Assembly: GCA_002344795.1 (NCBI GenBank)
Contig: DDUM01000029.1
Span: forward strand, 1 to 64,000
DNA from: Flammeovirgaceae bacterium UBA2338
GTDB taxonomy: Bacteria; Bacteroidota; Bacteroidia; Cytophagales; Cyclobacteriaceae
Direction of reading: 5' to 3'
Length of the DNA stretch: 64,000 nucleotides
Positions 47,714 to 57,571 of this stretch are shown here, piece after piece. Within the stretch, counting starts at the first letter, position 1, and each line of letters begins with the position of its first letter. The position numbers and the translations under genes were made by a program. The notes beneath the pieces are model-generated. The model had not been told where the DNA came from. It saw only the letters and a list, made by a program, of their open reading frames with translations, and made no database searches.

Positions 47714-50000
47714 GCTCCTTACTTATAAGAGTAAGTGGTTTGGAATAGTTACCAAGTGGGCATGGATAGCTCTTTTAGCTGTCTTGCTCGGCTTACCCAT
47801 TTATGTGTTTACTGTAAGTATTAATCTCTTCGGCTTATATGGAGAAATGCCGAGTATCAAAGAAGTTGAAAATCCAGAAAATGACCTTTCTTCAGAAATC
47901 ATCTCTGCGGATGGAGTCTCTCTGGGTCGTTATTTCCGTTACAACCGTAGCCAGGTCCTTTATGATGAACTTTCTGATGACTTAATCAATACCCTAATTA
48001 TCTCCGAGGACCATCGGTTCTACAATCACTCCGGCCTTGATTTTCCCGCATACCTCAGGGTGTTCTTTGGGTTAATCACTTTTAATCATCAAGGAGGAGG
48101 CAGTACCATTACCCAGCAGCTTGCTAAAAACCTTTATACCATGAATCCGGATCATAGCCTAGACGGAAAACTCAGCAGGCTAGGAAACATACCAAGACGG
48201 ATCATTCAAAAAACAAAAGAATGGATAATCTCCGTTAACCTGGAAAAAAACTTTACCAAGCACGAAATTCTTGCCATGTATCTGAATACAGTTACATTCA
48301 GTAGCAACACGTTTGGAATCAAAGTAGCGGCAGAAACCTATTTCAACAAACAGCCCGACAGTCTTAATCTTCAGGAGTCTGCAGTACTGGTTGGGATGTT
48401 ACAGGCTGCGACACTTTACAACCCCCAACGCAACCCTGAAAACTCTCTGAGAAAGCGTAACGAGGTTTTATACAAAGTTTACAAGCATGGCTACAAAATT
48501 AGAACGCGCGAACAGTATGACTCAATAACAGCACTCCCCATCGATTTGAAATACAGTGTACAGAATCAAAACGAAGGCCTGGCCACTTATTTCAGAACTG
48601 TGATGAGCAACTACCTGATAGGGTTCTGTAAGGAAAGAGGAATTGATCTTTGGAACTCAGGCCTGAGAATTTATACCACCATTGACAGTAAGCTTCAGCA
48701 ATATGCTGAAGAAGCTATGGAGGAACACATGAAGCCTCTGCAAAAACAATTTAATGAGGAATGGAAAAAAGTAGGACGCAATCCATGGGAAGACGATAAT
48801 GGAAGAGAAATAAGAGGTTTTCTGGAGTCGCGAATAAAAAGAACCACCAGCTATAAAGCACTCGTTGAAAAGTATGGTGAAGATTCAGATTCATTAAAGA
48901 TTGCACTTAGAATCAAAAGGCCAATGACAGTCTATACTGCCGATGGGGAGAGAGATACCTTATTCAGTTTTATGGATTCTCTTAACCATTATATGCGATA
49001 CCTTCAGGCAGGTATGATGGCGATGGATCCCAATACTGGACACATTAAAGCGTGGGTAGGTGGTGTAAACCACAAGTATTTCAAATACGATCATGTAAAG
49101 CAAGGCACAAGACAACCAGGGTCAACATTTAAACCGTTTGTTTATGGCCTGGCCATGGAGTCCGGATATTCTCCGTGTCATCCCATGAAGGATATTTCTC
49201 CTAGTTTTAAAGTTCCTGGAGGAGTTTGGTGGCCACCAAATGCGGATGGAAAACGTGGTAGCGGAGAGACAATGACTTTGAGACAGGCTATGGCTCGTTC
49301 CGTCAATTCCATTACCGCTCAAATGATGCAAGCCTTGGGTGCGGAAAACGTAGTAGAATTCGCCCATCGCGTGGGCATTAACAGTAAACTTGATCCTGTC
49401 CCCTCTCTTAGCCTTGGCACGAGCGATGTTTCACTGTTCGAACTGGTAGGCGCATACAGTACTTTTGTCAATAGTGGCATTTACACAGAACCTTTCTTCA
49501 TCACCCGAATTGAAGATAAACACGGTAATGTGATTGAAAACTTTGTGCCAAAGACCAGACAAGCTATCAATGAGCAAACAGCCTATAAAATGATTTATAT
49601 GCTCATGGGTGGAGTAGAAGAGCGCGGGGGAACCTCAGTGGGTTTGAATCAGGAATTGAAAGAAGACAATGAAATCGGAGGTAAAACAGGAACCACCAAC
49701 AATGCTTCTGATGGTTGGTATATGGGTTTAACACACGACCTGGTTACTGGCATTTGGGTGGGTGGAGATGAGCGTAGCATACATTTCCCTTCATGGCTAT
49801 TCGGACAGGGAGGCAGATCGGCTCGGCCCATCTGGGACAAATTCATGATGAAAGCATATGCCGACCCTGAAAGTGGCATTACGAAAGGTCAGTTTAAAAG
49901 GCCTTCATCAGGTCTCGATATTTCTCTAGATTGCTTAAAAGTGAGCCAAAATCCCGACTCCGTTGAGGTCGAAGTTCAGCCTTGGGACATTAACGACTAA
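47664..50000 (+). CDS. Class A penicillin-binding protein (PBP1A type)
   Basis: A 778-residue bifunctional peptidoglycan synthase. It has one membrane helix near residues 27-50 and a GT51 transglycosylase domain at about 80-260, with catalytic Glu in ISEDHRFYNHSGLDF and GGGSTITQQLAKNLY. The transpeptidase domain shows the SxxK serine in RQPGSTFKPFVYG, the SxN motif in ARSVNSI, and KTGTT. The ATG at 47664 lies 50 bp inside the end of sprE in a different frame. uvrC follows after 10 bp. It polymerises and cross-links peptidoglycan at the inner membrane. Confidence 0.94.
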   Translation: MSTSPSLIEIIKSKINKLLTYKSKWFGIVTKWAWIALLAVLLGLPIYVFTVSINLFGLYGEMPSIKEVENPENDLSSEIISADGVSLGRYFRYNRSQVLYDELSDDLINTLIISEDHRFYNHSGLDFPAYLRVFFGLITFNHQGGGSTITQQLAKNLYTMNPDHSLDGKLSRLGNIPRRIIQKTKEWIISVNLEKNFTKHEILAMYLNTVTFSSNTFGIKVAAETYFNKQPDSLNLQESAVLVGMLQAATLYNPQRNPENSLRKRNEVLYKVYKHGYKIRTREQYDSITALPIDLKYSVQNQNEGLATYFRTVMSNYLIGFCKERGIDLWNSGLRIYTTIDSKLQQYAEEAMEEHMKPLQKQFNEEWKKVGRNPWEDDNGREIRGFLESRIKRTTSYKALVEKYGEDSDSLKIALRIKRPMTVYTADGERDTLFSFMDSLNHYMRYLQAGMMAMDPNTGHIKAWVGGVNHKYFKYDHVKQGTRQPGSTFKPFVYGLAMESGYSPCHPMKDISPSFKVPGGVWWPPNADGKRGSGETMTLRQAMARSVNSITAQMMQALGAENVVEFAHRVGINSKLDPVPSLSLGTSDVSLFELVGAYSTFVNSGIYTEPFFITRIEDKHGNVIENFVPKTRQAINEQTAYKMIYMLMGGVEERGGTSVGLNQELKEDNEIGGKTGTTNNASDGWYMGLTHDLVTGIWVGGDERSIHFPSWLFGQGGRSARPIWDKFMMKAYADPESGITKGQFKRPSSGLDISLDCLKVSQNPDSVEVEVQPWDIND

Positions 50001-50010
50001 ATCCATTATA

Positions 50011-51831
50011 ATGAAAGCAGATGCACTTAAAGACCAAGTTGCATCATTACCTGACGCCCCTGGTATTTATAAATTTTCTAATTCAGAGGGGGTTCTCATT
50101 TACGTGGGCAAGGCCAAAAGTATAAAAAAAAGAGTTGGAAGCTATTTCAACAAACAATCACAATACAATCGGAAGACAGAGAAGCTGGTCTCTGAAATAC
50201 AAAATATTGATTACACCATTACCAATTCTGAATTTGATGCACTTCTCCTTGAAAACAACTTCATAAAACAAAATCAACCTAAATACAATATTCTCTTAAA
50301 GGATGATAAAACTTTCCCCTACCTCTGTATTCTAAAAGAAAGATTCCCGCGAATAATTTCAACAAGAAAATACCTGCAAAAAAAAGGTGAATACTTCGGC
50401 CCCTATACAAGTGTAGTTTCAATGAACAATGTATTGGACCTATTGAGGCAGCTCTATACTATCCGCACATGCAGTCTGCTATTGTCAGAAAGCAACATCA
50501 GAGAAAAGAAGTTTAAAGTTTGCCTTGAATATCATATTGGCAACTGTAAAGGACCGTGCGTAGGTCTACAAGACGAACAGAATTACAATGATGATATCGA
50601 TCAAGCCCGCAATATTCTAAAAGGCAGCCTGGGTGTTGTGATTGAATATTTTACACACCAGATGAAATCCCATGCATCCAATTTAGAGTTTGAGAAAGCG
50701 GAACAGTTTAAAAATAAACTCACCCTACTGGAAAAGTTTCAAACCAAGTCGCTTGTAGTAAACAAGAAACTGACTGATATCGATGTCTTAACCATTACAA
50801 GTTCCACTATTCATGCCTTTATCAATTTTATGCAAGTGAAGGAGGGCTCTATTGTTTTTTCTGAGAATATTGAAGTGAAGAAAAAAATTGACGAGCAGGA
50901 TGAAGACATTCTAAGTTATGTGGCACATGAAATTCGATCCAAACACCGAAGCCCACATAAAATTATATACAGCAATATTCCTATCACCATCAAGGCGGAT
51001 GGGATAGAGAATATAATTCCACAAATAGGAGACAAACGAAAGCTCATTGCCCTCTCTCTGAAGAACGCGCTTTATCAGCGTAAACAAAAAGAGATACAGA
51101 AAGAGGAAAGCAAATCTAAGGGCAATAAGGTACTCTCCATCTTAATGCAAGATTTGAGGTTAAAGCAATTTCCAAACATTATAGAATGCTTTGACAACTC
51201 TAATCTGCAGGGCACACACCCTGTAGCTTCTATGGTAAGATTCGTAAACGGGAAGCCCAATAAGGCTGGTTATCGCCATTTTAATATAAAAACCGTAGTT
51301 GGTCCGGATGATTTCGCATCTATGAAAGAAGTAGTTTCGAGGAGGTACAGCAGGTTAATACATGAAAATGAGGAGCTCCCCGATTTGATAATCGTAGACG
51401 GTGGAAAGGGCCAACTAAGCAGTGCCAGCGAAGCACTGAAAGACCTTCATTTGTATGGAAGAATTCCTATCATCGGGATTGCCAAAAAACTTGAAGAAAT
51501 ATATTATCCGGAAGATCCATTCCCATTGCACATCAATAAAAAATCCGCAGGACTTCTACTTATTCAGCGGATCAGAGATGAGGCCCATCGATTTGCCATC
51601 ACTTTTCACAGACAAAAGCGAGGCAAAGCGGCATTAACAACTGAGGTGGAGACAATTCCAGGGATCGGAGAAAAAACAGTCAATAAATTACTGAATGAGT
51701 TCAGGTCATGGAAAAAAATAAAAGAAGCAAGTCTTGAAGAATTAACTCAAGTGGTAGGCAAATCGAAAGCCCAGCTAATCATTAGTCAAAAAAAAAAGGG
51801 AGCCATAAGCTCCCTGAATTTCTTTTTGTAA
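50011..51831 (+). CDS. uvrC: Excinuclease ABC subunit C
   Basis: A 606-residue nucleotide-excision-repair nuclease. The GIY-YIG domain is at the N-terminus (LPDAPGIYKFSNSEG, LIYVGKAKSIKKRV), the UVR motif near residue 215 (LEFEKAEQFKNKL), the RNase H-like domain has ECFDNSNLQGTHPVASMV and LIIVDGGKGQL, and the C-terminal HhH has IPGIGEKTVNKLL. I chose ATG at 50011, as the in-frame extension to 49963 lies inside the PBP gene. The final codons run through a ten-A tract and a hairpin that forms the gld terminator on the other strand, giving an unusual QKKKGAISSLNFFL tail. Confidence 0.95.
   Translation: MKADALKDQVASLPDAPGIYKFSNSEGVLIYVGKAKSIKKRVGSYFNKQSQYNRKTEKLVSEIQNIDYTITNSEFDALLLENNFIKQNQPKYNILLKDDKTFPYLCILKERFPRIISTRKYLQKKGEYFGPYTSVVSMNNVLDLLRQLYTIRTCSLLLSESNIREKKFKVCLEYHIGNCKGPCVGLQDEQNYNDDIDQARNILKGSLGVVIEYFTHQMKSHASNLEFEKAEQFKNKLTLLEKFQTKSLVVNKKLTDIDVLTITSSTIHAFINFMQVKEGSIVFSENIEVKKKIDEQDEDILSYVAHEIRSKHRSPHKIIYSNIPITIKADGIENIIPQIGDKRKLIALSLKNALYQRKQKEIQKEESKSKGNKVLSILMQDLRLKQFPNIIECFDNSNLQGTHPVASMVRFVNGKPNKAGYRHFNIKTVVGPDDFASMKEVVSRRYSRLIHENEELPDLIIVDGGKGQLSSASEALKDLHLYGRIPIIGIAKKLEEIYYPEDPFPLHINKKSAGLLLIQRIRDEAHRFAITFHRQKRGKAALTTEVETIPGIGEKTVNKLLNEFRSWKKIKEASLEELTQVVGKSKAQLIISQKKKGAISSLNFFL
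51788..51814 (-). terminator. Terminator of the gld operon, embedded in the uvrC 3' end
   Basis: On the minus strand, 20 bp after the gldN stop: a perfect stem GGGAGC / GCTCCC with a 5-base loop, then ten consecutive T residues. On the plus strand the same stem is followed by TGAATTTCTTTTT, so it may work in both directions. The whole structure is inside uvrC coding sequence. Confidence 0.82.
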
Positions 51832-51834
51832 GTC

Positions 51835-52740
51835 TTAGTATTCCCAAAGGTTGTGCTCGCGCTCCATCAACTTCATTTCCTCCCACTCGCGTGCCCAAAC
51901 TGATTCTTTGTAAGGACGTCCATTAGCTGCATAGGTATCATAAATACTTTCGTTGTCTGGGTTTTCCACTTTCTCAATTGTACCATGGAATAATCTCAAC
52001 AAGAATGCGTCAGCGTAATTCTTATTCTCAGCGGTATTATAGCGGTTGAACCATATTGCCTCATCTGGATGATTTCTGAATACCTTCTCTAAATCTTTGT
52101 ATTTGAACCATCCCAAATCCTTGAAAGTACCTGTATTAATATCAAAAGCGGATAATTGAATGGCTTGAATATCATAGTACAACCGCGACCTGCGCTTATC
52201 AAAAATAACGTCTTCTTGCATGGTCATTTTATAAACCTCAAAAGGTAAAAATTCGACCGCCTTACCCGCAGAAGTTTGCTGCCAGTCCATCGATCCTTCA
52301 GGGTTTACCCCTCTAGAATCTACTATAGCTTCATAGTTTTTACCATTGTGTGTAACGCGATCACCACCGTACCAATCCTGATTGGGATCCCAGGCAGGGA
52401 AGGTTTGTCCTTGCTGCGCTACAAGTCCATTCAAAAACTCATCCTTAGGCATCTTGCGGTTTACCGAATCCTTATAATAGATATCAGCCAATTCTCCGGA
52501 TTTTACTGCATCCAGTATAAGCTTGGTAATTTCATTACCACGAGCGAAATAGCCTTTATTTTGTTTTTCTCTCAGGTCAATGTTTCTCCACAGCCTTACT
52601 TTAAAAAGCTGCTCGTACCTGGGAATTGGAATTAAAGAATTAGGGTTGATTTGCCCCTCGTATTCCTGTGCCATAGCAAAGGAACTCATTCCAACTAAAG
52701 CCAACACCAACGAAAATATCTTAAATCGCATTTTGATCAT
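51835..52740 (-). CDS. gldN: Gliding motility/T9SS ring protein GldN (PorN)
   Basis: A 301-residue exported protein with signal peptide FSLVLALVGMSSFAMAQ. NSLIPIPRYEQLFKVRLWRNIDLREKQN is a signature of GldN, as are SRLYYDIQAIQLSAFDI and a C-terminal Glu-rich EWEEMKLMEREHN. GldN/PorN forms the large periplasmic ring with GldK under the outer membrane in type IX secretion. It is 2 bp after gldM and last in the operon. An ATG three codons in (52731) is an alternative start. Confidence 0.93.
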   Translation of the reverse strand: MIKMRFKIFSLVLALVGMSSFAMAQEYEGQINPNSLIPIPRYEQLFKVRLWRNIDLREKQNKGYFARGNEITKLILDAVKSGELADIYYKDSVNRKMPKDEFLNGLVAQQGQTFPAWDPNQDWYGGDRVTHNGKNYEAIVDSRGVNPEGSMDWQQTSAGKAVEFLPFEVYKMTMQEDVIFDKRRSRLYYDIQAIQLSAFDINTGTFKDLGWFKYKDLEKVFRNHPDEAIWFNRYNTAENKNYADAFLLRLFHGTIEKVENPDNESIYDTYAANGRPYKESVWAREWEEMKLMEREHNLWEY

Positions 52741-52742
52741 TT

Positions 52743-54341
52743 TTAATTAATAGCAATCTGGATTACCTCAGAACGAATAGGCACAGCTTCATCTTGTCCC
52801 TGAAATGTTCTCCTTGTTACTGTCTTGATATCGATAATAATTCTATCTCCAGGTCTGAATTGAGAACGCCAAGCGCCCATATCCAATATTTCAGAGTTGG
52901 CATTTAGGGTAGCCACCCGCTGTGTTCCTCTGGCAAGGATTACCTCCATACTTCTTATTCTATAGTTGGCATCCTGAGGTACTTCAGATTTGAAGTTCTC
53001 ATCTGCCTCGGCTGAGATTCTCAACCCTGTCAAACTCGCTCCGCGAACTCCGTTCTTTAAGTCGATTGGCCTTCTGTTATTGTCCAAAGCGACATACTTA
53101 GGAGCAGGAATTGGCTTTACATCAAAATTCTCAGTACCCAAAGTAGCTCCACCATTTACAACGGTAACAGCCATTTTCCTTTCCTTAGGAACAAGAGTCA
53201 CTCTGCCGGGCTTATCGCCCTTTATCACTGAACCGCCCCTTGCTGAGAAGGAAGGATTATAATTTGTTCCCAATGCTGGAACCTCAATATTAACAGTATT
53301 ACCGCAGTTCATATAAAGCGTTGGTGCGTTACCAGTTGTTACACGGATAACGGGCTTGGCAACAAAATATTCTATGGTCTGCTTATAGATTTGATCTTCG
53401 CTATCTCCAATGCGTATCTCTGCTTCAAAGGTTTGCTTTGACATGCCGTTTGCGTCATAGTTACTCGCAGAAGCAGGGAAAGATACTTTACCCATCATCA
53501 CGCCAAATTCGGGATCTAAGGCAACTTCTAGCTTTTGTCCGTTCCTATACATCTCAGGGGTTAAACCCTCAGCCGAGGCCGTAATAAACATATCTGCTTC
53601 GTATTTATCTCCTGCTGCCACAATTGAAGACTTTGGCTTCACCATGGGCACAATTTTGTCAAACTTTACCACACCGGCATCTGCATCCACAGCAAGCTTA
53701 GCCAACGCCAATGCTTCGGTAGCCAGTATGTCCGTTTGGAATTGATTAAGTGAAGCAATAGCCGCAATGGGAGGCGTATTCTCAAATGTGAAAGTCAAAA
53801 AGTCTTTCTTATTGTGGTCTGAATTGTTTTTAAAGAAGTCTATTTCCTTTGGTGGTTTTGCTATTTTATCATAATTCTCTCCTGTCAATTGATTCAATGT
53901 TACTACATAATCATTAAGCGATTTCTCAAAGGCTTTTCCTGTAGTACTTCTGGGATCAATCATTAAGGTAGCTACTTGCGAACCATGATTATTGATTAAG
54001 ACTTCATCCACCTTGCCAGATGTAGTAGAAAGGTCGATCATTTTCTTCTTTACTTCAGCAATTTCAGTCATTAGATCCTGGGTCGCGGCCCTTACCTTAT
54101 CAGCATTGGCCACAGCAGCGACAACTTTAGGGTTTGTCTTTCCCTGACCCGCTTCACGGATTGCAGCTAATACCGCCCCATTTCTCCTATTCTCTTCAGT
54201 TACAAGTTCTTCCAGAGTAACGTTAATGATGGCAAATTTCTGTAACACAGCACTACTTACCTGTAGTGCCAGCAATGCTGTAAGCACCAGGTACATCATA
54301 CCAATCATCTTCTGTCTTGGGGTTTCCTTACCGCCTGCCAT
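52743..54341 (-). CDS. gldM: T9SS/gliding motor protein GldM (PorM)
   Basis: A 532-residue protein. The start GGKETPRQKMIGMMYLVLTALLALQVSSAVLQKF gives one membrane helix, typical of GldM; the motif is best seen as RQKMIGMMYLVLTALLAL. A long periplasmic part of four beta-rich domains follows. GldM pairs with GldL to form the proton-driven rotary motor, and its periplasmic part contacts the GldKN ring. It is 42 bp downstream of gldL. The length is close to the family norm of about 510-520. Confidence 0.95.
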   Translation of the reverse strand: MAGGKETPRQKMIGMMYLVLTALLALQVSSAVLQKFAIINVTLEELVTEENRRNGAVLAAIREAGQGKTNPKVVAAVANADKVRAATQDLMTEIAEVKKKMIDLSTTSGKVDEVLINNHGSQVATLMIDPRSTTGKAFEKSLNDYVVTLNQLTGENYDKIAKPPKEIDFFKNNSDHNKKDFLTFTFENTPPIAAIASLNQFQTDILATEALALAKLAVDADAGVVKFDKIVPMVKPKSSIVAAGDKYEADMFITASAEGLTPEMYRNGQKLEVALDPEFGVMMGKVSFPASASNYDANGMSKQTFEAEIRIGDSEDQIYKQTIEYFVAKPVIRVTTGNAPTLYMNCGNTVNIEVPALGTNYNPSFSARGGSVIKGDKPGRVTLVPKERKMAVTVVNGGATLGTENFDVKPIPAPKYVALDNNRRPIDLKNGVRGASLTGLRISAEADENFKSEVPQDANYRIRSMEVILARGTQRVATLNANSEILDMGAWRSQFRPGDRIIIDIKTVTRRTFQGQDEAVPIRSEVIQIAIN

Positions 54342-54383
54342 GGTCTATGTATTTAAAGGTGTATGATTTCAATTAGTTAATAC

Positions 54384-55208
54384 TTAGTTTCCAGATCCCT
54401 TCATTGCACTCAGCATACTTCCGTATACCTTATTCAACGAAGTAAGATTGTCTGTCAACTTAGAAAGCTCGCCAGTAAACTTCGATGTGTTTTCTCCCAC
54501 CTTCGTCATTCCTTGCATTGCTCCTGACAAGCTCTCATAGAACTTGTTCATGTTTTTCACATGAGAATCCGCATCCTTCAATTCCATTTCATAAACAGAA
54601 TTAAGTGCTGCCAAATTTTTAGTTACCTTCTGAACCTGACTGTGATACTCGCTGGTATCTTTAGAAGCATCTGCCATTGCAGACACTGCTTTCATTGCCG
54701 TTCCGTATGATTTATTCATTTCAGTTAAAGCCGATGAAGCCGACTGAACATTTTTAGCATACTCATTAGTAGCAACTGCTGCATTTGACAAATTGCTCAT
54801 CTGGGATGCAGAAGTAGCCAGGTTGGTTAAACCCTTGCCCAGGTTGTCCAATAGGTTTTGATCCACCTTTGCAGTTTTTAACATCTCATCAATTTTCAAA
54901 AGAGGTGAGTCTCCGGCAGCCGCAGGCTTGTTGCTGATGCGCGTTGCAGTTACTGCTCCTTCAAAATCCTCAGATAATTCCGGATATACCTTTGCCCAAT
55001 CCGGCTCTGGATGCGGTGGCTCAAATGCACTAAGGAAGAAGATGGCTGCCTCCACAGAAAGACCAATCATTAGCATCTCATCGGCACCGGTTAAGTGAAG
55101 AATTTTGAACAAAGCACCTATGATAACGACTGCGGCTCCAATACCATATACTTTTGGCATAATGGTCTTGTAGAGTAGTTCCATGAATCCGCCTTTTTTC
55201 TTGCTCAT
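54384..55208 (-). CDS. gldL: T9SS/gliding motor protein GldL (PorL)
   Basis: A 274-residue protein with two membrane helices in the first 65 residues (MPKVYGIGAAVVIIGALFKI and MLMIGLSVEAAIFFLSAF). The intramembrane Glu in the second (SVEAAIFF) is implicated in proton coupling. The C-terminal 200 residues are a cytoplasmic region with repeated Asn-Ala-Ser-Leu helical segments (LNKVYG-type motifs), longer than in Flavobacterium GldL. It lies between gldK and gldM. Confidence 0.94.
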   Translation of the reverse strand: MSKKKGGFMELLYKTIMPKVYGIGAAVVIIGALFKILHLTGADEMLMIGLSVEAAIFFLSAFEPPHPEPDWAKVYPELSEDFEGAVTATRISNKPAAAGDSPLLKIDEMLKTAKVDQNLLDNLGKGLTNLATSASQMSNLSNAAVATNEYAKNVQSASSALTEMNKSYGTAMKAVSAMADASKDTSEYHSQVQKVTKNLAALNSVYEMELKDADSHVKNMNKFYESLSGAMQGMTKVGENTSKFTGELSKLTDNLTSLNKVYGSMLSAMKGSGN

Positions 55209-55268
55209 TGTAGTATAGATTTAAGTTTTTGGCAATTAGTTTCTAAATATAACGAGAGTTTTTAATTA

Positions 55269-56366
55269 TTAAAATTCTGTTCCCGATGACCTTCCAAGGT
55301 GAGTAACTGCACATCTGAATCCGATGTAAGCTCTCGTTGAATCTTTAAATTCATATGTCCTTGTTCCTGTTTCAAGAAAGTAAGCCACATCTTTCCATGA
55401 GCCACCACGAATCACTTTCTTGGGAGCTATGTTTGCGTTGTACTTCGAGCTTTCAGGGTTAGTTCTTTCATCAATAAATTGAGGGTTCAAATCCCATACA
55501 GTAGGCACTGATGCTGGGTTAAAGTCATCAAGGCACCACTCGGATACGTTCCCGGATGTATCGAAAATTCCGTAGTCGTTAGGAAAATAAGATTGAACAG
55601 GTGATGTGTAGGCAAATCCGTCATCGTAGAAATTACCACGGCCTGGCTTAAAGTTGGCCAACATACATCCTTTCGAGTTTCTTATATAAGGGTTACCCCA
55701 TGGGTACTTGGCCATATCACGACCACCTCTTGCTGCATATTCCCACTCCGCCTCAGATGGCAAGCGGAACTCAGGCATCGGAAACTCTCCAATAGTTTTT
55801 CTATAATCATTGAGATAAGCTGTTCTCCATTTCCCGAAGAATACTGCTGCATCCCAGTTGATACCAACAACAGGATAATCATCATATCCTGGGTGCCAGT
55901 AATAATAGTCTTGAATTGGATCTCCCATGTGGTGAGCAAAGTCTTTTACCCAGGAGGTAGTATCAGGGTAATAGTTCTGACGGAACTCAGCTTCACTTAC
56001 TGTTGGGAACCCTTCGATGGTACCATTGTCTACCAAAAAGAAATTGGTGAACTGGCGGTATTCATTATTAGTAATCTCAGAATCATCCATAAAGAATGGC
56101 CCGATGGTTACTTGCTTATTGAAATTGATTTGTGTGGAAGCAGGATCTTCATCCGCTTGTCCCATGTGGAAAGTACCTGCAGGAACAGGAACCATTCCGT
56201 AAGGAATAGTCATTACCCAGCCTTGTCGATTGGGTACGCCAACCAACTCACCTTGGTCACCACCACCACCACCACCGATTCCCAATAGTCCGCAGCTACC
56301 AAGTACTGCTGCCATCACTATCAAAGCCACGTAGCTCAAACCTTTTGGAGAAACCATCTTATTCAT
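55269..56366 (-). CDS. gldK: T9SS/gliding lipoprotein GldK (PorK), FGE-sulfatase-like fold
   Basis: A 365-residue lipoprotein with lipobox AAVLGSCG near residue 25, directly followed by a run of six glycines. Then comes an FGE/SUMF1-like domain: MVPVPAGTFHMGQADED, DDSEITNNEYRQF, FRLPSEAEWEYAARGG, DTSGNVSEWCLDDF, KVIRGGSWKD and IGFRCA. This is the GldK/PorK fold, which with GldN forms the periplasmic ring. It is first in the gldKLMN operon. It is shorter than Flavobacterium GldK (about 460), lacking a C-terminal extension. Confidence 0.92.
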   Translation of the reverse strand: MNKMVSPKGLSYVALIVMAAVLGSCGLLGIGGGGGGDQGELVGVPNRQGWVMTIPYGMVPVPAGTFHMGQADEDPASTQINFNKQVTIGPFFMDDSEITNNEYRQFTNFFLVDNGTIEGFPTVSEAEFRQNYYPDTTSWVKDFAHHMGDPIQDYYYWHPGYDDYPVVGINWDAAVFFGKWRTAYLNDYRKTIGEFPMPEFRLPSEAEWEYAARGGRDMAKYPWGNPYIRNSKGCMLANFKPGRGNFYDDGFAYTSPVQSYFPNDYGIFDTSGNVSEWCLDDFNPASVPTVWDLNPQFIDERTNPESSKYNANIAPKKVIRGGSWKDVAYFLETGTRTYEFKDSTRAYIGFRCAVTHLGRSSGTEF

Positions 56367-56508
56367 ATTCTTAAGTGATATTAAAAATCAATTTTACAGG
56401 TCAAAGCCAACCTAAACCGATCCGAAAGTTATCTTTTTAGCTCTTATTATTAAAAAATGTATCGCCCAAATTCTATAAAATCCTAAAAAAAGCAAAATAA
56501 ATCCATGA

Positions 56509-57459
56509 TTAGTGTCTGTATCTCGGTGTGCGAACCACTTTTTTTCCGCTTCCCGGATTAACTGGTAATTCATAAGTAAGCATAAATTCATGTGAAGTTG
56601 GCTGCTTAGCAGCCTGATCCTTAATAATATAGTCCAATCCGTAACCCAACTTCAAAGATTTATCCTTCAATAAACTGTATCCTAACATCAAGATAGCTGC
56701 TTCTGATTGACGAAACGATAAACCTCCCCACATAGTATCTTTAAAATAGGCCAATCCACCAATATCGAAGGTGGTTTTGGTAAAATCGGACTTCACCAGG
56801 CCAGTAAACTGGAATCTGAGGTCAAAGTTAACATCATAAAAATATCCTCCCGTTACATAAACGTGACTTGCCAGTGCGTTTCTTTGGCTAACACCAAAAT
56901 CAAATTCGGATTTGATAAGGTGATTAAAGCTTACTCCCGCATAATACTTCTCCTTTCTAAGGAATGCACCAACAGCAAGATCAGGTCTTACCTGCGACTG
57001 TTTACCTGTAGCCCCTAGCAGTGGATCATTAAAATCAGTAGGTCTGTATTGATCAAAATTGATGGTTTGGGAATAGATTCCTACCCTCATCCCCAAACTA
57101 AGTTTGGCGTCTTTTATTCCCAGGTGATAGGCATAGGATGCCTGAGCTTCAAGATTGTTTTGAGGGCCCAGTTTGTCATTAACAATGTAAGCACCAAATC
57201 CGCTGTTGAGCTTGTATATAGGTGTAGTCATGCTTACGATTTGAGTGGTGGGTGCACCTCCTCCTCCAAAACTGGGAGCATATCCCAGCCACTGGCTTCT
57301 GTGAATAGCCGTAAGTTTAGTTACGCCCTCTACCCCGGCATATCCTGGATTGTAATAAAGGGTGTTGAACATATAATGAGTGAATTGGGGATCCTGCTGG
57401 GCAGAAACTTTCCAAGTCCATAACAATAGTGCAACACCTATGATTAATCTTCTACTCAC
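56509..57459 (-). CDS. PorP/SprF-family T9SS outer-membrane protein
   Basis: About 316 residues: signal peptide RLIIGVALLLWTWKVSAQ, then the hallmark QQDPQFTHYMFNTLYYNPGYAG near the mature start (given in part), and a beta-barrel pattern to the end. PorP/SprF proteins anchor to the periplasmic lipoprotein PorE or assist secretion of specific T9SS cargo such as SprB. I prefer the GTG at 57459, which begins the signal peptide; a TTG at 57507 would add a Cys-rich extension. It lies 143 bp upstream of gldK on the same strand. Confidence 0.88.
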   Translation of the reverse strand: MSRRLIIGVALLLWTWKVSAQQDPQFTHYMFNTLYYNPGYAGVEGVTKLTAIHRSQWLGYAPSFGGGGAPTTQIVSMTTPIYKLNSGFGAYIVNDKLGPQNNLEAQASYAYHLGIKDAKLSLGMRVGIYSQTINFDQYRPTDFNDPLLGATGKQSQVRPDLAVGAFLRKEKYYAGVSFNHLIKSEFDFGVSQRNALASHVYVTGGYFYDVNFDLRFQFTGLVKSDFTKTTFDIGGLAYFKDTMWGGLSFRQSEAAILMLGYSLLKDKSLKLGYGLDYIIKDQAAKQPTSHEFMLTYELPVNPGSGKKVVRTPRYRH

Positions 57460-57571
57460 AATTACCGAAAAAACAGATTTAAATATACAGCATTTATAAT
57501 TACACAATCAATCCAATGTAATTAAAGTGTAATAAAATCTAAGCCAGAGTAAAAACTTAACCCTTAATGAG

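Noticed and set aside
56268..56285. Short GGT-type repeat in gldK as a variable microsatellite
   Set aside because: It encodes a six-glycine linker just after the lipoprotein Cys, a common flexible tether; one sequence gives no evidence of variation.
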